A DNA stretch of 64,000 bases from Batillaria attramentaria (GCA_018292915.2 JACVVK020000317.1:428501-492500), one strand, 5' to 3'; positions 50,511 through 61,197 are shown, numbered from the stretch's first letter. Notes: a model not told the origin generated them from the letters alone. A program made the numbers and translations.

Positions 50511-50690
50511 GGGTGGGTGGGGGGGGGGTGTTTGGGAGTTTAACGTCCTTTTCCACCACGTAAGGGTGATATCAAAGACGGGGCAACTGGAAAAAGGCCA
50601 GCACAAATATTTGGCCCCCGCCGGGGCTCGAACTCGCGACCCAAGCATTTAGAGTCCAACGCTCTACCATTCGGCTATCCCGGCTCCCCC
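50511..50690 (-). mobile_element. SINE family A, inverted relative to its neighbour
   Basis: TGTTTGGGAGTTTAACGTCC, CCACCACGTAAGGGTGATAT, GGCCAGCACAAATATTTGGC, GGGGCTCGAACTCGCGACCC, AGAGTCCAACGCTCTACCAT, GGCTATCCCGGCTCC. With the copy at 50276 it forms a tail-to-tail pair separated by about 50 bp. Confidence 0.93.
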
Positions 50691-50985
50691 CCCCCCCTTT
50701 TTTTAAAAGATATCTGGAACTATTTACTTTATGATAAATCTATAAGCACATAAGGTCTGCTGTTTTCTCTTTGCCTGAGCTTAGCCAAGTTAGTCTCGGA
50801 CTTACGGTCTAGTCCCTCTCTGTGACGTCAGTATGAGAAGAGACTAGTTTGAGACTTGCCTCTAGTCTCAGACCTGGTATGACATCAGAACTATTCAATT
50901 GCCAGCGTGCGTTTACCTTAGCCCCCGTTTATGCATCTCGTACCTGTACTAATCGTTTAGCATTCCAGCCGGCTTAGTCAAGCTA
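50691..50985. other. Unique sequence
   Basis: No gene recognised. Several AGTCTCAGAC / GAGACTAG-like words suggest an eroded inverted repeat. Confidence 0.35.
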
Positions 50986-50987
50986 GT

Positions 50988-51190
50988 AGGCAGATTTAGT
51001 AGGACTTCGTACGGAGGACTTCGCTGAGCAGCGTAACCCATTTACATGTAAATTAGGCACGTTACGGGTGCCATTAGCCAATCGCAGCGCGTTAGCAGCT
51101 CGCGGCCTCATCCGTGTGAGCCTAAGTTACATGTAAATGGGTTACGCTGCTCAGCGAAGTCCTCTTTACGAAGTCCTACTAAATCTGCCT
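50988..51190. mobile_element. MITE family M3, second copy
   Basis: Ends AGGCAGATTTAGTAGGACTT and its complement; arms of ~75 bp with AGCAGCGTAACCCATTTACA. Core GTTACGGGTGCCATTAGCCA and CGCAGCGCGTTAGCAGCTCG as at 26817-27011. AGT on both sides (50985-50987, 51191-51193) may be a 3-bp duplication. Confidence 0.92.
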
Positions 51191-51590
51191 AGTATCTTGC
51201 ATACGTCCTAAACTATCTCGTCAGGCATCCGACCAATAAATACTAGCCGACCTGTTAGACGGCTCGTGCTGTAAACGACTGTCTCGTCAGTTTAGTGTGC
51301 GACCGACGGCCACACTGTTTTGCCAGGTCTTGGATACATCACCCACACGCGTTAGATAAAAGATTTTAAACCCCCTAGAGAACCAGCCAACCGCTGTCCT
51401 TTTTTTCTGACCCAGGACAGCACATTTCGCAAGGAGGGTTCCCTGATTCGTAGCGTAGAAATCCAATTTGGACGGTGGGCGGACTTGATTCATAGCCCGC
51501 TCCGAGCGGCGGACCGACTGAAATGGCCTTTTACGAAAGTGGTTTGAAATGAATGTACATGGTTGACAGTCACCGAGTGGGCGAGCCGCA
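51191..51590. other. Unique sequence
   Basis: No gene recognised; (TC)n follows at 51591-51616 and a C run at 51715-51727. Confidence 0.4.
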
Positions 51591-51807
51591 TCTCTCTCTC
51601 TCTCTCTCTCTCTCTTTCAGCCTGGATAGCCGAAAGGTGCCGTAGTGCAATTAAACTAAATGTCTACCTTCGTCTGGAAAAAAAAATAGACCCAAGCGAT
51701 AACAAACACACGTCCCCCCCCCCCCCCAATTATTTTTTTTAAATTAGATGACGATAGGTTTGAGTCTTGGCATTCTATATATACGTGCGGCGTGGGTTCT
51801 TAAATTT

Positions 51808-52009
51808 TTTTATTTTTTTTTTTTTGGGGGGGGGGGATAGCCGAATCATGTGATAGAGCGTTGGCCTTTCAATGCTCGGGTCGTGGAGTTCGAGTCCGGG
51901 CAAGGGCCAAATACTTGTGCTGGCTTTTTCTTCGTTCTCCCGTCTTTGATATCACCCTTACGTGATGGGGAAGGACGTTAAAGTCCCAAAACACCCACCC
52001 ACCTCACCC
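51808..52009 (+). mobile_element. SINE family A with TSD
   Basis: T- and G-rich lead-in, then ATAGCCGAATCATGTGATAG, GCGTTGGCCTTTCAATGCTC, GTCGTGGAGTTCGAGTCCGG, TTGTGCTGGCTTTTTCTTCG, AAGGACGTTAAAGTCCC and a C-rich end. The 10-bp duplication TCTTAAATTT lies at 51798-51807 and 52010-52019. Confidence 0.88.
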
Positions 52010-52019
52010 TCTTAAATTT

Positions 52020-52604
52020 GGACAGTTGATTCTGTCATTGCAATGAACCTAAGCAGGTTCTACACGTTGCGTCCCGTCACTCTGCTGGTCTGAGAGGAAG
52101 TTGCCTGATGTAGTGACCAGTGACCTGTCTGGAGTACTTCCTCTGTCGTTTTGCCACGTTAAAATTGGCATGTCCGTCTGATACCCCGGCATCTGTATTC
52201 AAGCGGGATTCTTTTGCCTCCCCGACTGAGTGTTCGGTTTTTAGTTGGGAGTTCCAGTCTGTCACCTCTAGTCTGTGTGGCAAAACATTCCCGTTCAGTA
52301 ACTGGTCAGTACTGTAGCTAGGCAACACACCAGACGCTTGTGGCTTGTGTAGACAACCATAGCTACGCGGAAAGTGTAGCACGCCATGTATTAAATTAAT
52401 ACCTGCTCCTCTGTGATTTGATTGGTCGTCAGTTTTGAGGTAGGCCCGTTGCAGCTGTACTGCAAATGTTTAGCGGCCAGATATTGGCCAGTACTGGATA
52501 TGTCGAGGTTTCTGATTGGCTGACTGCGTGACGGCTTGGTTTAACTCCCATGTTTCGTTGTTTGGCAGACGGCGATGTCCACGTGCGCGTGAGGCGACAC
52601 AGGA
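52020..52604. other. Unique sequence
   Basis: No gene recognised. Confidence 0.4.
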
Positions 52605-52610
52605 GAGACT

Positions 52611-52616
52611 TATAAG
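52611..52616 (+). promoter_or_regulatory. Candidate TATA-like box (TATAAG)
   Basis: CTTATAAGTG lies 26 bp before an initiator-like TCAGAT at 52635. About 700 bp of repeat-free DNA follow to a GTATGT donor-like site at 53353. Weak positional evidence only. Confidence 0.25.
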
Positions 52617-52636
52617 TGGGATGACCGCACTTAATC

Positions 52637-53352
52637 AGATGAGACTAAGACTGTTGGACGTGTAGCACCTTAAGTTGATGACTACAGCGTGACTGCTGCA
52701 GACTTTGCCGGCTTTGACTGAGAGCTCATTTGGTTTCTGATTTCTCCGGCCTGGCAAACTGAAGACAGATCCGTGAATTCATCAACTTCACAACTGAAAA
52801 CAGATCGTGGTTATTTCAACTAATTCGTTCTTCCGAATCCAGAGAAAGTCGTTTTCCGTGACTTAACAGTTCAAACAAGAGACCCATTTTCAGTTGTGTT
52901 GACTTATCATCCCGTTCTTCTAACTGTAATTCGTTGCTCTGAATTCCGAGAGAATCATTTACTGTGTCTTTGCACCGACCTCAAACAGGAGACCATCGTC
53001 AGCTCAGCGAAAAAGTGGCTGAATCCTACGTCTTTGACCACTCTGTGCAGCAAACTCTCGATTCTGACACTGACGTGCATTCGTGGTACAGTTGAACTGG
53101 GACAACTACTGGAACTACGATGCACGCGTGTGCATGTGACTAGGAACATTGCATGTTTGATCACCGGAAGAGGCCAAGACTAAAGACAGCTTAGAGAGAC
53201 ATTTCAAAGCTGGACAGAAGACGTGCAGATTGAGAAACTTTGTTTTTCCTACAAGAAGAGTGAATTCAGCTGTAACGATCTAAGTTCGGCACTTGAGTTC
53301 ACGGTGTCCTTCAAAGAGGCCATCTTGATGTTTCTTCACAATTTTGCAATGG
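52637..53352 (+). other. Repeat-free region, candidate leader exon
   Basis: Unique DNA without microsatellites. The last ATG frame (from 53329, MFLHNFAM) remains open to CAATG|GTATGT at 53352-53353. A 95-codon open frame at 52896-53183 matches nothing I recognise. No acceptor or homologue seen. Confidence 0.2.
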
Positions 53353-53465
53353 TATGTACCGTTATTTTCTTTGCTTTGTCCTTACATCCCTACACACTAC
53401 ATAGGACTGTGGCCTCATGGTCACCATTGACATTTGATATGGTCCTATGCAGTTCTTGTTACCAG

Positions 53466-53475
53466 TGTTGTGTGT

Positions 53476-53532
<57 letters not shown>

Positions 53533-53589
53533 CGTGCGTGTGTGTGTGTGTGCGTGTGTGTGTGTGAAAGAGGGGTGCAGTGTGTGTGC

Positions 53590-53683
<94 letters not shown>

Positions 53684-53686
53684 GGG

Positions 53687-53750
<64 letters not shown>
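53466..53750. repeat. Long (GT)n higher-order repeat, then (GA)n
   Basis: GT tracts interrupted twice by GAAAGAGGGGTGCAG (53566-53580 and 53678-53692), 112 bp apart, showing a segmental duplication inside the microsatellite. GCGCGCGTGTGCGTGCG lies at 53522-53537. The end is GAGAGAGAGAG at 53747-53758. Confidence 0.96.
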
Positions 53751-53758
<8 letters not shown>

Positions 53759-53952
53759 CTTACTCGGGTTGGCAGCTGATTTCCTCTCGGTTTTTTCCTC
53801 TTTATTTCTAAATCCAAACCATTGTCTACACACCTTTTTGAGTTCTTCACTTCTCGTGATCGTTTAGCGCTGTACGCAGTTCCCGTATACTTATTAATTG
53901 AGGCGTTCCGTTCTTTCGTTCTTTCTTTCTGTCTTTGTGACATTAGTTTAGA

Positions 53953-54034
53953 TCCTGCTCGCGTCGTGAGTTCGAATCCCGGCTGGACTTGAAGCGAAAC
54001 ATTTTCCTCGTTGCCCTGTCTTTGATATCATTCT
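53953..54034 (+). mobile_element. SINE family A fragment
   Basis: GTCGTGAGTTCGAATCCCGG, then TTTTCCTCGTTGCCCTGTCT and TTGATATCATTC; both ends lost. Confidence 0.75.
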
Positions 54035-54670
54035 GGTGCACCGGTGTTATGTATGATTAGCGGAAGATGACAAAATTATAGTTTTTCTGCAGAAATATCG
54101 ACAATCCTGTGTTTCAGCAGAAAAACCAAAGCTTTTTGTTTCTGAAAAAAAAAACCCAAAAAATCCAACACGGAAGTGACAAAATTCAACTGTTTTAGCG
54201 GAAAAACTGAATTTCGTACAGAAAAATCCCTCTCCGAGAGGAAAAAAAACGAAACAAACAAAAAACAAACAAACAAACAAAACAAAACAAAAACACGTCA
54301 TTGTGCAGAAAACTGCCATTTTGTCATAGGCCTATATATGGTCAGTGACAGTGGTGGCAAAGGATGCAAAAGAACTTCAGACCAGCCAACAGTCTACAAC
54401 CAGCCAAGCTGTCAACCTCCTTCCTTCATTGTTGTTCGGCTCAGGTGTGGCAAACTCAACAGTCCTACCTAACCTGATTCCGTCACTCGAACCTAGATGC
54501 ACCGCCCACTTCAGTCCCCGTAATCCATACTTGTCATACCAATGCAACTCCGCGGGAGTCGCCTCCCTTGCTCCACGGACCCCCTGCGGTGCTCGGCGCG
54601 GGCGGCGTGATTAATTTTCCTGCACGACTTCTGCCCACAAAGCTATAGAAATCCTTAGTTCTGAACTTCT
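54035..54670. other. Unique sequence
   Basis: AAAC-rich tract at 54240-54295; no gene recognised. Confidence 0.4.
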
Positions 54671-54680
54671 ACACAGGACC

Positions 54681-54714
54681 ACAGACGTATAGAGATTAGA
54701 TCTATACGTCTGTG
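54681..54714. mobile_element. 33-bp palindromic insertion with 9-bp direct repeats
   Basis: ACAGACGTATAGA and its exact complement TCTATACGTCTGT enclose a 7-bp loop (GATTAGA). CACAGGACC flanks the unit on both sides (54672-54680 and 54715-54723). Direct repeats of 9 bp suggest a target duplication, as in Mutator-like or hAT-like insertion, or a deletion remnant. Confidence 0.6.
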
Positions 54715-54983
54715 CACAGGACCCAAAGTACCGGGTCAAAAATCACGTGTGTTCAGAAACAGGGTGAGACAAAATATCATAATTTGTCCGCGACAGCGGG
54801 TTGATCTGGCGATTATGGCGTCCACTGCGGATTCTAAGGCTGCTACTGAACTGAGTATGAATTCACGGCGGGCAGGAATTTGAAGTGATTTTTTTTTCCC
54901 GAGTCAAATTCACGAAGAGACTCGTCAAGTTTACATGCACACACAAGCACGCAAAATATGAAGTTACAACATGAAAACCGCAG

Positions 54984-55172
54984 GCGAACGCTCCTTCAGT
55001 TTCCGACCTTGCCCCAAATGTTTGGAACTCGCTGCCGGTCGAAATTCTTAATCTTCCCACGCTATACCAGTTCAGATCGAACCTGAAAAGCCACCTCTTC
55101 TGTCTAGCCTTTGACACGAGTAGTCTGCCACTGACTCAGTGCCTATGTCTGTAATTGTACATGCCGGGCTGT

Positions 55173-55228
<56 letters not shown>

Positions 55229-55290
55229 CTATGAATTACTTTGCTGTGAGATTAATCGCTAGATCAGTAAGTACTATTTTTATTATTATT
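54984..55290 (+). pseudogene. CR1/L2-like LINE C-terminus and 3' end
   Basis: The plus-strand frame reads APSVSDLAPNVWNSLPVEIL, then YQFRSNLKSHLFCLAF before a stop near 55150. VWNSLP plus FRSNLKSHLF is the conserved C-terminal motif of CR1/L2-type reverse transcriptases. The 3' UTR is interrupted by (GT)n at 55176-55227 and ends in a (TTA)n tail near 55278-55290. It starts abruptly, so the copy is 5'-truncated. Confidence 0.85.
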
Positions 55291-55311
55291 ACGTATTAAA
55301 GTGTGCATGGT

Positions 55312-55614
55312 AAAGATCTTCCCCTCCCCAGAGACAGAGACAAAGTGTAAAGATCTTCCCCTCCCCAGAGACAGAGACAAAGTGTAAAGATCTTCCCCTC
55401 CCCAGAGACAGAGACAAAGTGTAAAGATCTTCCCCTCCCCAGAGACAGAGACAAAGTGTAAAGATCTTCCCCTCCCCAGAGACAGAGACAAAGTGTAAAG
55501 ATCTTCCCCTCCCCAGAGACAGAGACAAAGTGTAAAGATCTTCCCCTCCCCAGAGACAGAGACAAAGTTTAAGATCTTCCCCTCCCCAGAGACAGAGACA
55601 AAGTGTAAAGATGT
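55312..55614 (+). repeat. 37-bp minisatellite
   Basis: About eight units of AAGATCTTCCCCTCCCCAGA followed by GACAGAGACAAAGTGTA; one unit near 55567 has lost a base pair or two (GTTTAAGATC). The 37-bp period shifts frame each unit, which yields three overlapping minus-strand open frames with the same peptide cycle. Confidence 0.97.
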
Positions 55615-55744
55615 GGAACTGGTGTTGTTCCTGTGACTACTTTTGAAGGGACAGAGGGAGCAGTTTGTGTGTTAGGTGCTTTGTGACATGTAATACGTTT
55701 TGTACATGTAATAGTAATAATAATAATTTATGAATAATTCACTA

Positions 55745-55835
55745 CATGTGGCGCCCGCTTGGACACTGAATCTTTATTTTCGAACGGTAAAGGCATTTGT
55801 ACCAACAACAAAAAATCCATTTTACCGTTGCTAAA
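55745..55835 (-). repeat. AATAAAGATT tail element
   Basis: GAATCTTTATTTTCGAACGG, TAAAGGCATTTGTACCAACA, CCATTTTACCGTTGC. It matches the (GA)n-linked tail element but lacks the microsatellite. Confidence 0.6.
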
Positions 55836-56260
55836 AAACTAAACAAAACAAAACAAACAAAAAAATCCAGCGGGAATAGAAAAGCATGCGCGCGGGAGGA
55901 GAGGCGTGAGAATGGTATAACTGATGATATCGACCGGCCACCGGTGAGATAAATGATGATATTGAATGGAGAGCGGCACGCTTGATGGATGGGGCTGTGG
56001 GACGGGCGGTACAATCGGATTAGAATTGTCGGATGTTGCGACCAGAACCCCCTCTCGCTAGGCCAGCGCTCGACAGACGGAACTGTAGCCACCTGCAGTC
56101 ACAAGAAGCCGTAGTGTACGGACTAATGTGGAGTATACTGATTAAGGTCACACACGGTGCTCAGCCTCGTATTTCTGTGGAGTGGTCTGCTGCTGGGGCT
56201 TCTATTGTTAATAAACTAATTTAATTCAATTCAATTTAATTCAATTCAGTTTCTCATAAT
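55836..56260. other. Unique sequence
   Basis: TTCAA-type repeats at 56221-56250; no gene recognised. Confidence 0.4.
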
Positions 56261-56263
<3 letters not shown>

Positions 56264-56321
<58 letters not shown>

Positions 56322-56341
56322 TCTCTCTCTCTCTCTCTCTC
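56264..56341. repeat. (TC)n microsatellite
   Basis: About 38 TC units with one AA interruption. Confidence 0.97.
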
Positions 56342-56980
56342 CAGAATCCACAAGCACAGTAATTATTGGAGAGCATTCTCTGAAGGTCGTAACTGAAAAA
56401 CAAGACGGTGATTTTCCATCAAACATTCTTCAGCTGCCAGCGGTCGGCAAGCCACGAAATCCAACTTCCAAAACCATTACGCCGAGACAAGCAGTTTCGT
56501 CCCAACTGTCGACTGGAATTTTTAATCCTTCGAGTCTGTAAGCACAAGTCAGACGGAGTTTAATCACAAAAGGAAAGGGGAAATACAGAAAAAGAAGAAA
56601 AACTTTGTTTATCCCGGGCAGTTTCTGCATACGCGGGATTGACTCAGAGCACTGTTCGAGCCAACGTTTTTTTTTGTTTTTGTTTTTTTTGTTGTTGTTT
56701 TTTTTTTGTAGCATTCCACTTTGATTCCACATCGCCAACAAACCACCCCGCTCTAAAAAAAAAAAAAAAAAAAAAAAATTGGGGTAAATTTTGTGTGCGC
56801 AACAGGTGCCTCTCTGTGGCAGGATTTGATCTGACTTTTTGCATGGTCCTCGGTCGGCAACACAGTCGATTTCGACTGAGCTGGCTAACCTCTAACCTTA
56901 TTTTTTAAATTGAAGTACACCCCAAACTATAGACGTTTGGAAGTAAAAAAAAAAAATGATCGTGAGATGAAAGGGAGATT
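56342..56980. other. Unique sequence with T and A runs
   Basis: T-rich at 56668-56710 and A24 at 56755-56778; no gene recognised. Confidence 0.4.
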
Positions 56981-56982
56981 CC

Positions 56983-57007
56983 GGGGGGGGGGGGGGGGGG
57001 GGGGGGG
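56983..57007. repeat. G homopolymer, about 24 bp
   Basis: Longest G run in the window. Confidence 0.95.
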
Positions 57008-57480
57008 TTAGAGTATACTTTCAGTAGTCTTGTAGATGATGATGATGATGATTCGCTGAATATATGAATTTGTTCAGCCACTGGGGCCATGCAAAGGCTG
57101 GTGTGTATGGGTGGACATGTATGTATTCCTAGATTCCTAGAATCATTACAGTGACACACGCACACGTGCATCAGTACTGCATGAAACAACAGATATAATG
57201 AACTGAGGACAGTATCTCTACGTTTAAACGCCTTATACAAGTAAGTTGCCAAACGTTGCAAGACTTTGTCATTAACAGAGAGAGAGAGAGAGAGAGAGAG
57301 CTATGTCTTATCAAGGAGACACTCTGTCAAGGCATAGGAAGCTTTGCGGAATTCTAGACTCGCGACTTAGTCCGGTAGTACCGGGCCCTCACCAGACATG
57401 TTGATGTTTCTTACAATCAATAAAACCACACCATGTTGACTTGTAAGCTTCGCTTGGCCTCACGCATCGCCGCTGACAGC
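57008..57480. other. Unique sequence with (GA)n
   Basis: (GAT)n at 57036-57052 and (GA)n at 57279-57300; no gene recognised. Confidence 0.4.
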
Positions 57481-57483
57481 CGT

Positions 57484-57862
57484 GCGCGGTCCGTGGTCTA
57501 GTGGTTAAGACTTTGTCACCAGTGCGAGAGGTCAGGTTCGAGCCCCACCCGGGGACAAAGAATTCTCTCTCGTTCACTGATTCGGGCCGACCGTCGGGGG
57601 TTTTGTCCGGGTACTCCGGCTTCCTCCCCCTCTGCTTTGGAAATGTTCTTTCCACAAAAACTAAAAAAATAAATGCAAATCCACGTTTCCGAGACATAAA
57701 TAGCTGAGCTGGCCCTTCGCACCACTGTGATTGTTATTTGTTCGTGTCCAGTGTGTGAGAGACTGCGTGTGATTCACGTGAGCGTGTGTTTTGGGTTTAG
57801 CTCGCGGCGCTCTGAGCCAAAATTTTGGGATAAGGCGCTTATATAAATGCGATTATTATAAC
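57484..57862 (+). mobile_element. SINE family B, full-length, older copy
   Basis: GGTCCGTGGTCTAGTGGTTA, B box CAGGTTCGAGCCCC, TTCGGGCCGACCGTCGGGGG, CCGGGTACTCCGGCTTCC, GAGTGTGATTCACG-like tail, CTCGCGGCGCTCTGAGCC, AAGGCGCTTATATAAATGCG. Several small deletions mark it as older than the 14.7- and 22.6-kb copies. Confidence 0.9.
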
Positions 57863-57928
57863 AAGCACAGTGGTGGTTTGAGGAAAGTTGTTGTTGTTGT
57901 TGTTGTTGACTTACTCCATAGCTGGCAA

Positions 57929-58097
57929 GGGGGAGCCGGGGTGGTCGAATGGTAGAGCGTTGGACTTCTAATGCTCGGGTCGTGAGTTCGATCCCGGCTG
58001 GGGCCAAATATTTGTGCTGGCTTTTTCATCGTTGCCCCGTCTTTGATATCACCCTATGTGGTGGAAAAGGACGTTAAACCCCCAAACACCCACCCAA
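57929..58097 (+). mobile_element. SINE family A, full-length with TSD
   Basis: GGGGAGCCGGGGTGGTCGAA, GGACTTCTAATGCTCGGGTC, GTGAGTTCGATCCCGGCTGG, body and C-rich end as in the family. The 9-bp duplication AGCTGGCAA lies at 57920-57928 and 58098-58106. Very similar to 35227-35395. Confidence 0.95.
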
Positions 58098-58106
58098 AGC
58101 TGGCAA

Positions 58107-58500
58107 CCCTCCACTATTGAAAAAAATCGTTAGTCTGCCTGTGGTTTAGACGAGGGAGAGTACATCGAGCGTTTAAGGCGAGAATACCTCGGAATATATG
58201 CGGAGCTGGGGCGTACATCACGCGTGTTACACCGGTAATACCCGTGGTATATCAACGTATATCAGCATCTCCTCCAGCACTCTCAACCAATAGCGGTAGG
58301 TCATAGGGCTGGGTGTGGTCGGTAAAACCGCACAGGTATTTCGATTTTCCTGCACACAGTACAGGCCGCCGGCAAGGGTTCTGCTTCATATCGACCCGGC
58401 TGGGTCTGTAGATTCCGTGGCCATCGTGATCCTCAGGAATCTGACAAGTTTAACCAAGTCTGGTCCAAACGGAACTTTCTTTGTAGTCTTAGATAATCAA
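58107..58500. other. Unique sequence
   Basis: No gene recognised. Confidence 0.4.
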
Positions 58501-58830
58501 GGTTTTTGTTGTTGCTGTTGTTGTTGGGTTTTTTTGTTTGTTTTTGTTTTTTACCTTCTTATCTCTTCGGCATTCATTATAATTGACAATAAATAAGGAT
58601 GTTGATCAAGAATAATTATTAATAAATAACGATGAATGAATGAAAGCGTTTGATAGAGGTTATTCGGGCGTAGTCGTAGTTTCGGGCTGTCTGTTCTTAT
58701 GGCTTTCGCAAATTTGTGGTTATGCTAGAGACAGAGAGAAAGGTCGTTCTGACCGGACTTTTGTGCACATAATGATATTGAAACAAACAATCGCTGTATC
58801 ACTTTGTTTTGACATTTTCTGACTTTACTC

Positions 58831-58922
58831 CCCCCTCTTACCCCCTCCCCCACCCTTACCCCCTCCCCACCCCACCCCACCCCACCCCACCCCACCCCAC
58901 CACTCTCCTCCCCCCCCCCACC
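58831..58922. repeat. C-rich tract with (CCCCA)n
   Basis: CCCTTACCCC-type runs then about seven CCCCA units at 58866-58902. Confidence 0.92.
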
Positions 58923-59071
58923 CCGATCATATTCTAAAGTCTGACCCATCGTAGAGAATGAACTGCAGTATCGCTTTATGAATATTTATATTTATGAATA
59001 AATGATAAGCAAATAAACAAATAAACCGTCAAATGGCTAGTCGTCCAGCATGAAATGTCCACGGACTAACA

Positions 59072-59160
59072 GACAGACAGACAGACAGGAGAACAAAAAG
59101 ACGGACAGACGGACGGACGGACTGACAAGCAGACAGACGGACGAACAGACAGATAGACAG
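59072..59160. repeat. (ACAG/ACGG)n tetranucleotide repeat
   Basis: ACAG and ACGG units with GAACAAAAAG and AGCAG interruptions. Confidence 0.9.
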
Positions 59161-59328
59161 ATGCATGAGCAATACTTTTTCATACCTCGAATGGTACCAG
59201 ACTGATAAATGAATAAATAAGTCATGGATTTTCTTAGGGTGCTGTAGGACAACTTAAATTGGCAATGGCTTGTGATGTCAGTTGTGGTGGTGGTGGTGGT
59301 GGTGTAGGGGTCCGTGGTAATGGGGGGT

Positions 59329-59329
<1 letters not shown>

Positions 59330-59398
<69 letters not shown>
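59330..59398. repeat. (GT)n microsatellite
   Basis: About 34 GT units, preceded by (GGT)n at 59285-59304. Confidence 0.97.
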
Positions 59399-59401
<3 letters not shown>

Positions 59402-59404
59402 GGG

Positions 59405-59585
59405 GGGGGGATCCACGATAGCCGAATGGTAGAGCGCTGGACTTTCAATGGTCGGGTCATGAGCTCGAATCCCGGCTTGGACCAGATGTTAAATTTTGTG
59501 CTGGCCTTTTTCTCGTTGCCCCGTCATTGATATCACCCATACGTGTTGGAAAAGCATGTTAAACTCCCTTACACCCACCCACCCT
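59405..59585 (+). mobile_element. SINE family A, diverged
   Basis: GATAGCCGAATGGTAGAGCG, CTGGACTTTCAATGGTCGGG, GAGCTCGAATCCCGGCTTGG, TTGTGCTGGCCTTTTTCTCG, TTGATATCACCCATACGTGT, CATGTTAAACTCCCTTACAC. No clear duplication. Confidence 0.9.
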
Positions 59586-59619
59586 GTAGCAGTGGTGGTA
59601 GCTGTGAAAGGAGAAGAGG

Positions 59620-59712
59620 GTGTGTGTGTGAGAGGGGGGGGGGGGGTAAGGGATTGGGGGATCGCTGGGCGGAAGGGTGGGGGTGGGGGATCGGAGGGTG
59701 GGGCATCGGGTA
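59620..59712 (+). repeat. G-rich tract
   Basis: GT start and repeated G runs; G-quadruplex potential. Confidence 0.8.
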
Positions 59713-59975
59713 AACGTGGCTACGTGAAGAGCACATCAGTTCGAGCAGAAACAGTGCACGGTATGGCTGCAGTAATAGAGCAACATTCTGGAGTGTGGGT
59801 GAGAGAGGGAGAGAGAGAGAGAGGTGGGGGTGGGGGGGGTGGGAGGCTGTTCCCCGGGTAATTAGGTTAGCCACTTCATCAGCTGACAGATTGGCTGTCC
59901 TGCTCCAGGGCCACAATACACAGATTGATCGTCCCATGATGCACTTCCAGTATGATACACTGCCGGCCTCCACAG

Positions 59976-60078
59976 AGAGAGAGAGAGAGAGAGAGAATCA
60001 CAATAGCAATTTCTTTATTTGAGAACGGTGAAAGTTATAGGCACAAAACCCGTTTGCAACTTGCCGTTGCTGCACTAC
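59976..60078 (-). repeat. (GA)n plus AATAAAG tail element
   Basis: (GA)n 59976-59996, TTCTTTATTTGAGAACGGTG, ACCCGTTTGCAACTTGCCGT. The inverse order on the minus strand matches 48366-48450. Confidence 0.75.
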
Positions 60079-60329
60079 AATTTAAAAAAAAAAAAAATCA
60101 TATAGACACCAAAGACAACACCACCAACAACAAAATAACAACAACAACAATAACTAAAAGAGACAACAACGTTACAATTGATTTCAACAATGATACAAGA
60201 ACAGACATAATAACAAGTATCAATAAACAAAGAAAACCAACATCCACATTCAAAGGTGAAATGAAATGGAAACTGTATCGGAGACTCAATACGCTTTTTC
60301 CGTTTATTTATTTATTTATGTAGTGACGC

Positions 60330-60330
<1 letters not shown>
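60079..60330. other. A/C-rich unique sequence
   Basis: AAC-rich at 60110-60170; no gene recognised. Confidence 0.4.

Positions 60331-60398
<68 letters not shown>
60331..60398. repeat. (GT)n microsatellite
   Basis: About 34 GT units. Confidence 0.97.
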
Positions 60399-60400
<2 letters not shown>

Positions 60401-60694
60401 GTACTTCCTTGTTCGTGTGAATTTAATTGTCCCTCAGCCCAATCAGTCATAACTTCTTTTTTTTTTCGTGGTAATGAACTTGAACTTGAGTATTCGCGCA
60501 TGCGTAGTGCAAGTAGGACCCCACTTAACATTTCTGGTGCCCCGGTCGCTCAAGTGACGTTTTCCTGTGTTGCTTGTGTAACGCTTAGTATGGTTGGCCG
60601 TCTGTGGTGGGGTCCGCTGGCCCAAAGAGACTCGTCTTTCTCTAATATTAGCAGCCACAAAATTCACGAAACCGGTTGCAATGGCCAGTTCGAA
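60399..60694. other. Unique sequence, host of a SINE-C insertion
   Basis: Continues across the SINE at 61198. The plus strand is open for about 80 codons before the SINE poly(T), without a recognisable motif. Confidence 0.35.
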
Positions 60695-60706
60695 ACATCC
60701 TTCAAT

Positions 60707-61185
60707 TTTTTTTTTTTTTTGCTGTCCCAACTCTTTGCCAGCTTCAGTGGTGTTCCTCCCAGGTCATGGGTGGAACCCACGGAGGACTCGGAAGCCGGGA
60801 CAATTTTTATTATGCATGATGATGGAGATGAGGATGATAGTAAGATGATGCTATGGAGGTCCGTGTGGTTTGGGACTGCGGGACAGGGCCGCATTCCACG
60901 CTTCCTGTCATAAATATCCCGGCATTAACCAGGCCCGGGAACTACGTAATCATCCACATCATACGACGTGTCATACTAAGGGAAGCACCCCCAAAGTCGC
61001 ACCCGTGAAGTGGGTGAATCTCGGCTGTGTGGCAACAGCCTCCCCATCGGGCCCATAGCACACCCGCTCTGGGTAGGAGCCGACCTAGGTAGGAAAAATC
61101 CCGCTTGCCTCGGCTGGGACTCGAACCCGGGTCTCCCGGTCCATGGTCCGAAGTGCTAACCACTACACTACGGGGGCCGGTGCAC
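60707..61185 (-). mobile_element. SINE family C, full-length with TSD
   Basis: Poly(T) then complement of the family: CAGCTTCAGTGGTGTTCC-like, TCATGGGTGGAACCCACGGA, GGGACTGCGGGACAGGGCCG, TAAATATCCCGGCATTAACC, GTGAAGTGGGTGAATCTCGG, GACTCGAACCCGGGTCTCCC, GCTAACCACTACACTACGGG. A 12-bp duplication ACATCCTTCAAT lies at 60695-60706 and 61186-61197. The GGCACCTGCGG hairpin present in other copies is deleted here. Confidence 0.95.
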
Positions 61186-61197
61186 ACATCCTTCAAT

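Noticed and set aside
53362..53943. 193-codon Thr-His repeat frame and its Cys-Val counterpart
   Set aside because: (GT)n microsatellite translated.
55264..55565. Three overlapping Gly-Glu-rich open frames
   Set aside because: A 37-bp tandem repeat read in rotating frames; same peptide cycle in each.
60266..60913. 215-codon plus-strand open frame
   Set aside because: Starts before (GT)n, crosses poly(T) and ends in an antisense SINE-C copy; only about 80 middle codons are unique and they match nothing known to me.
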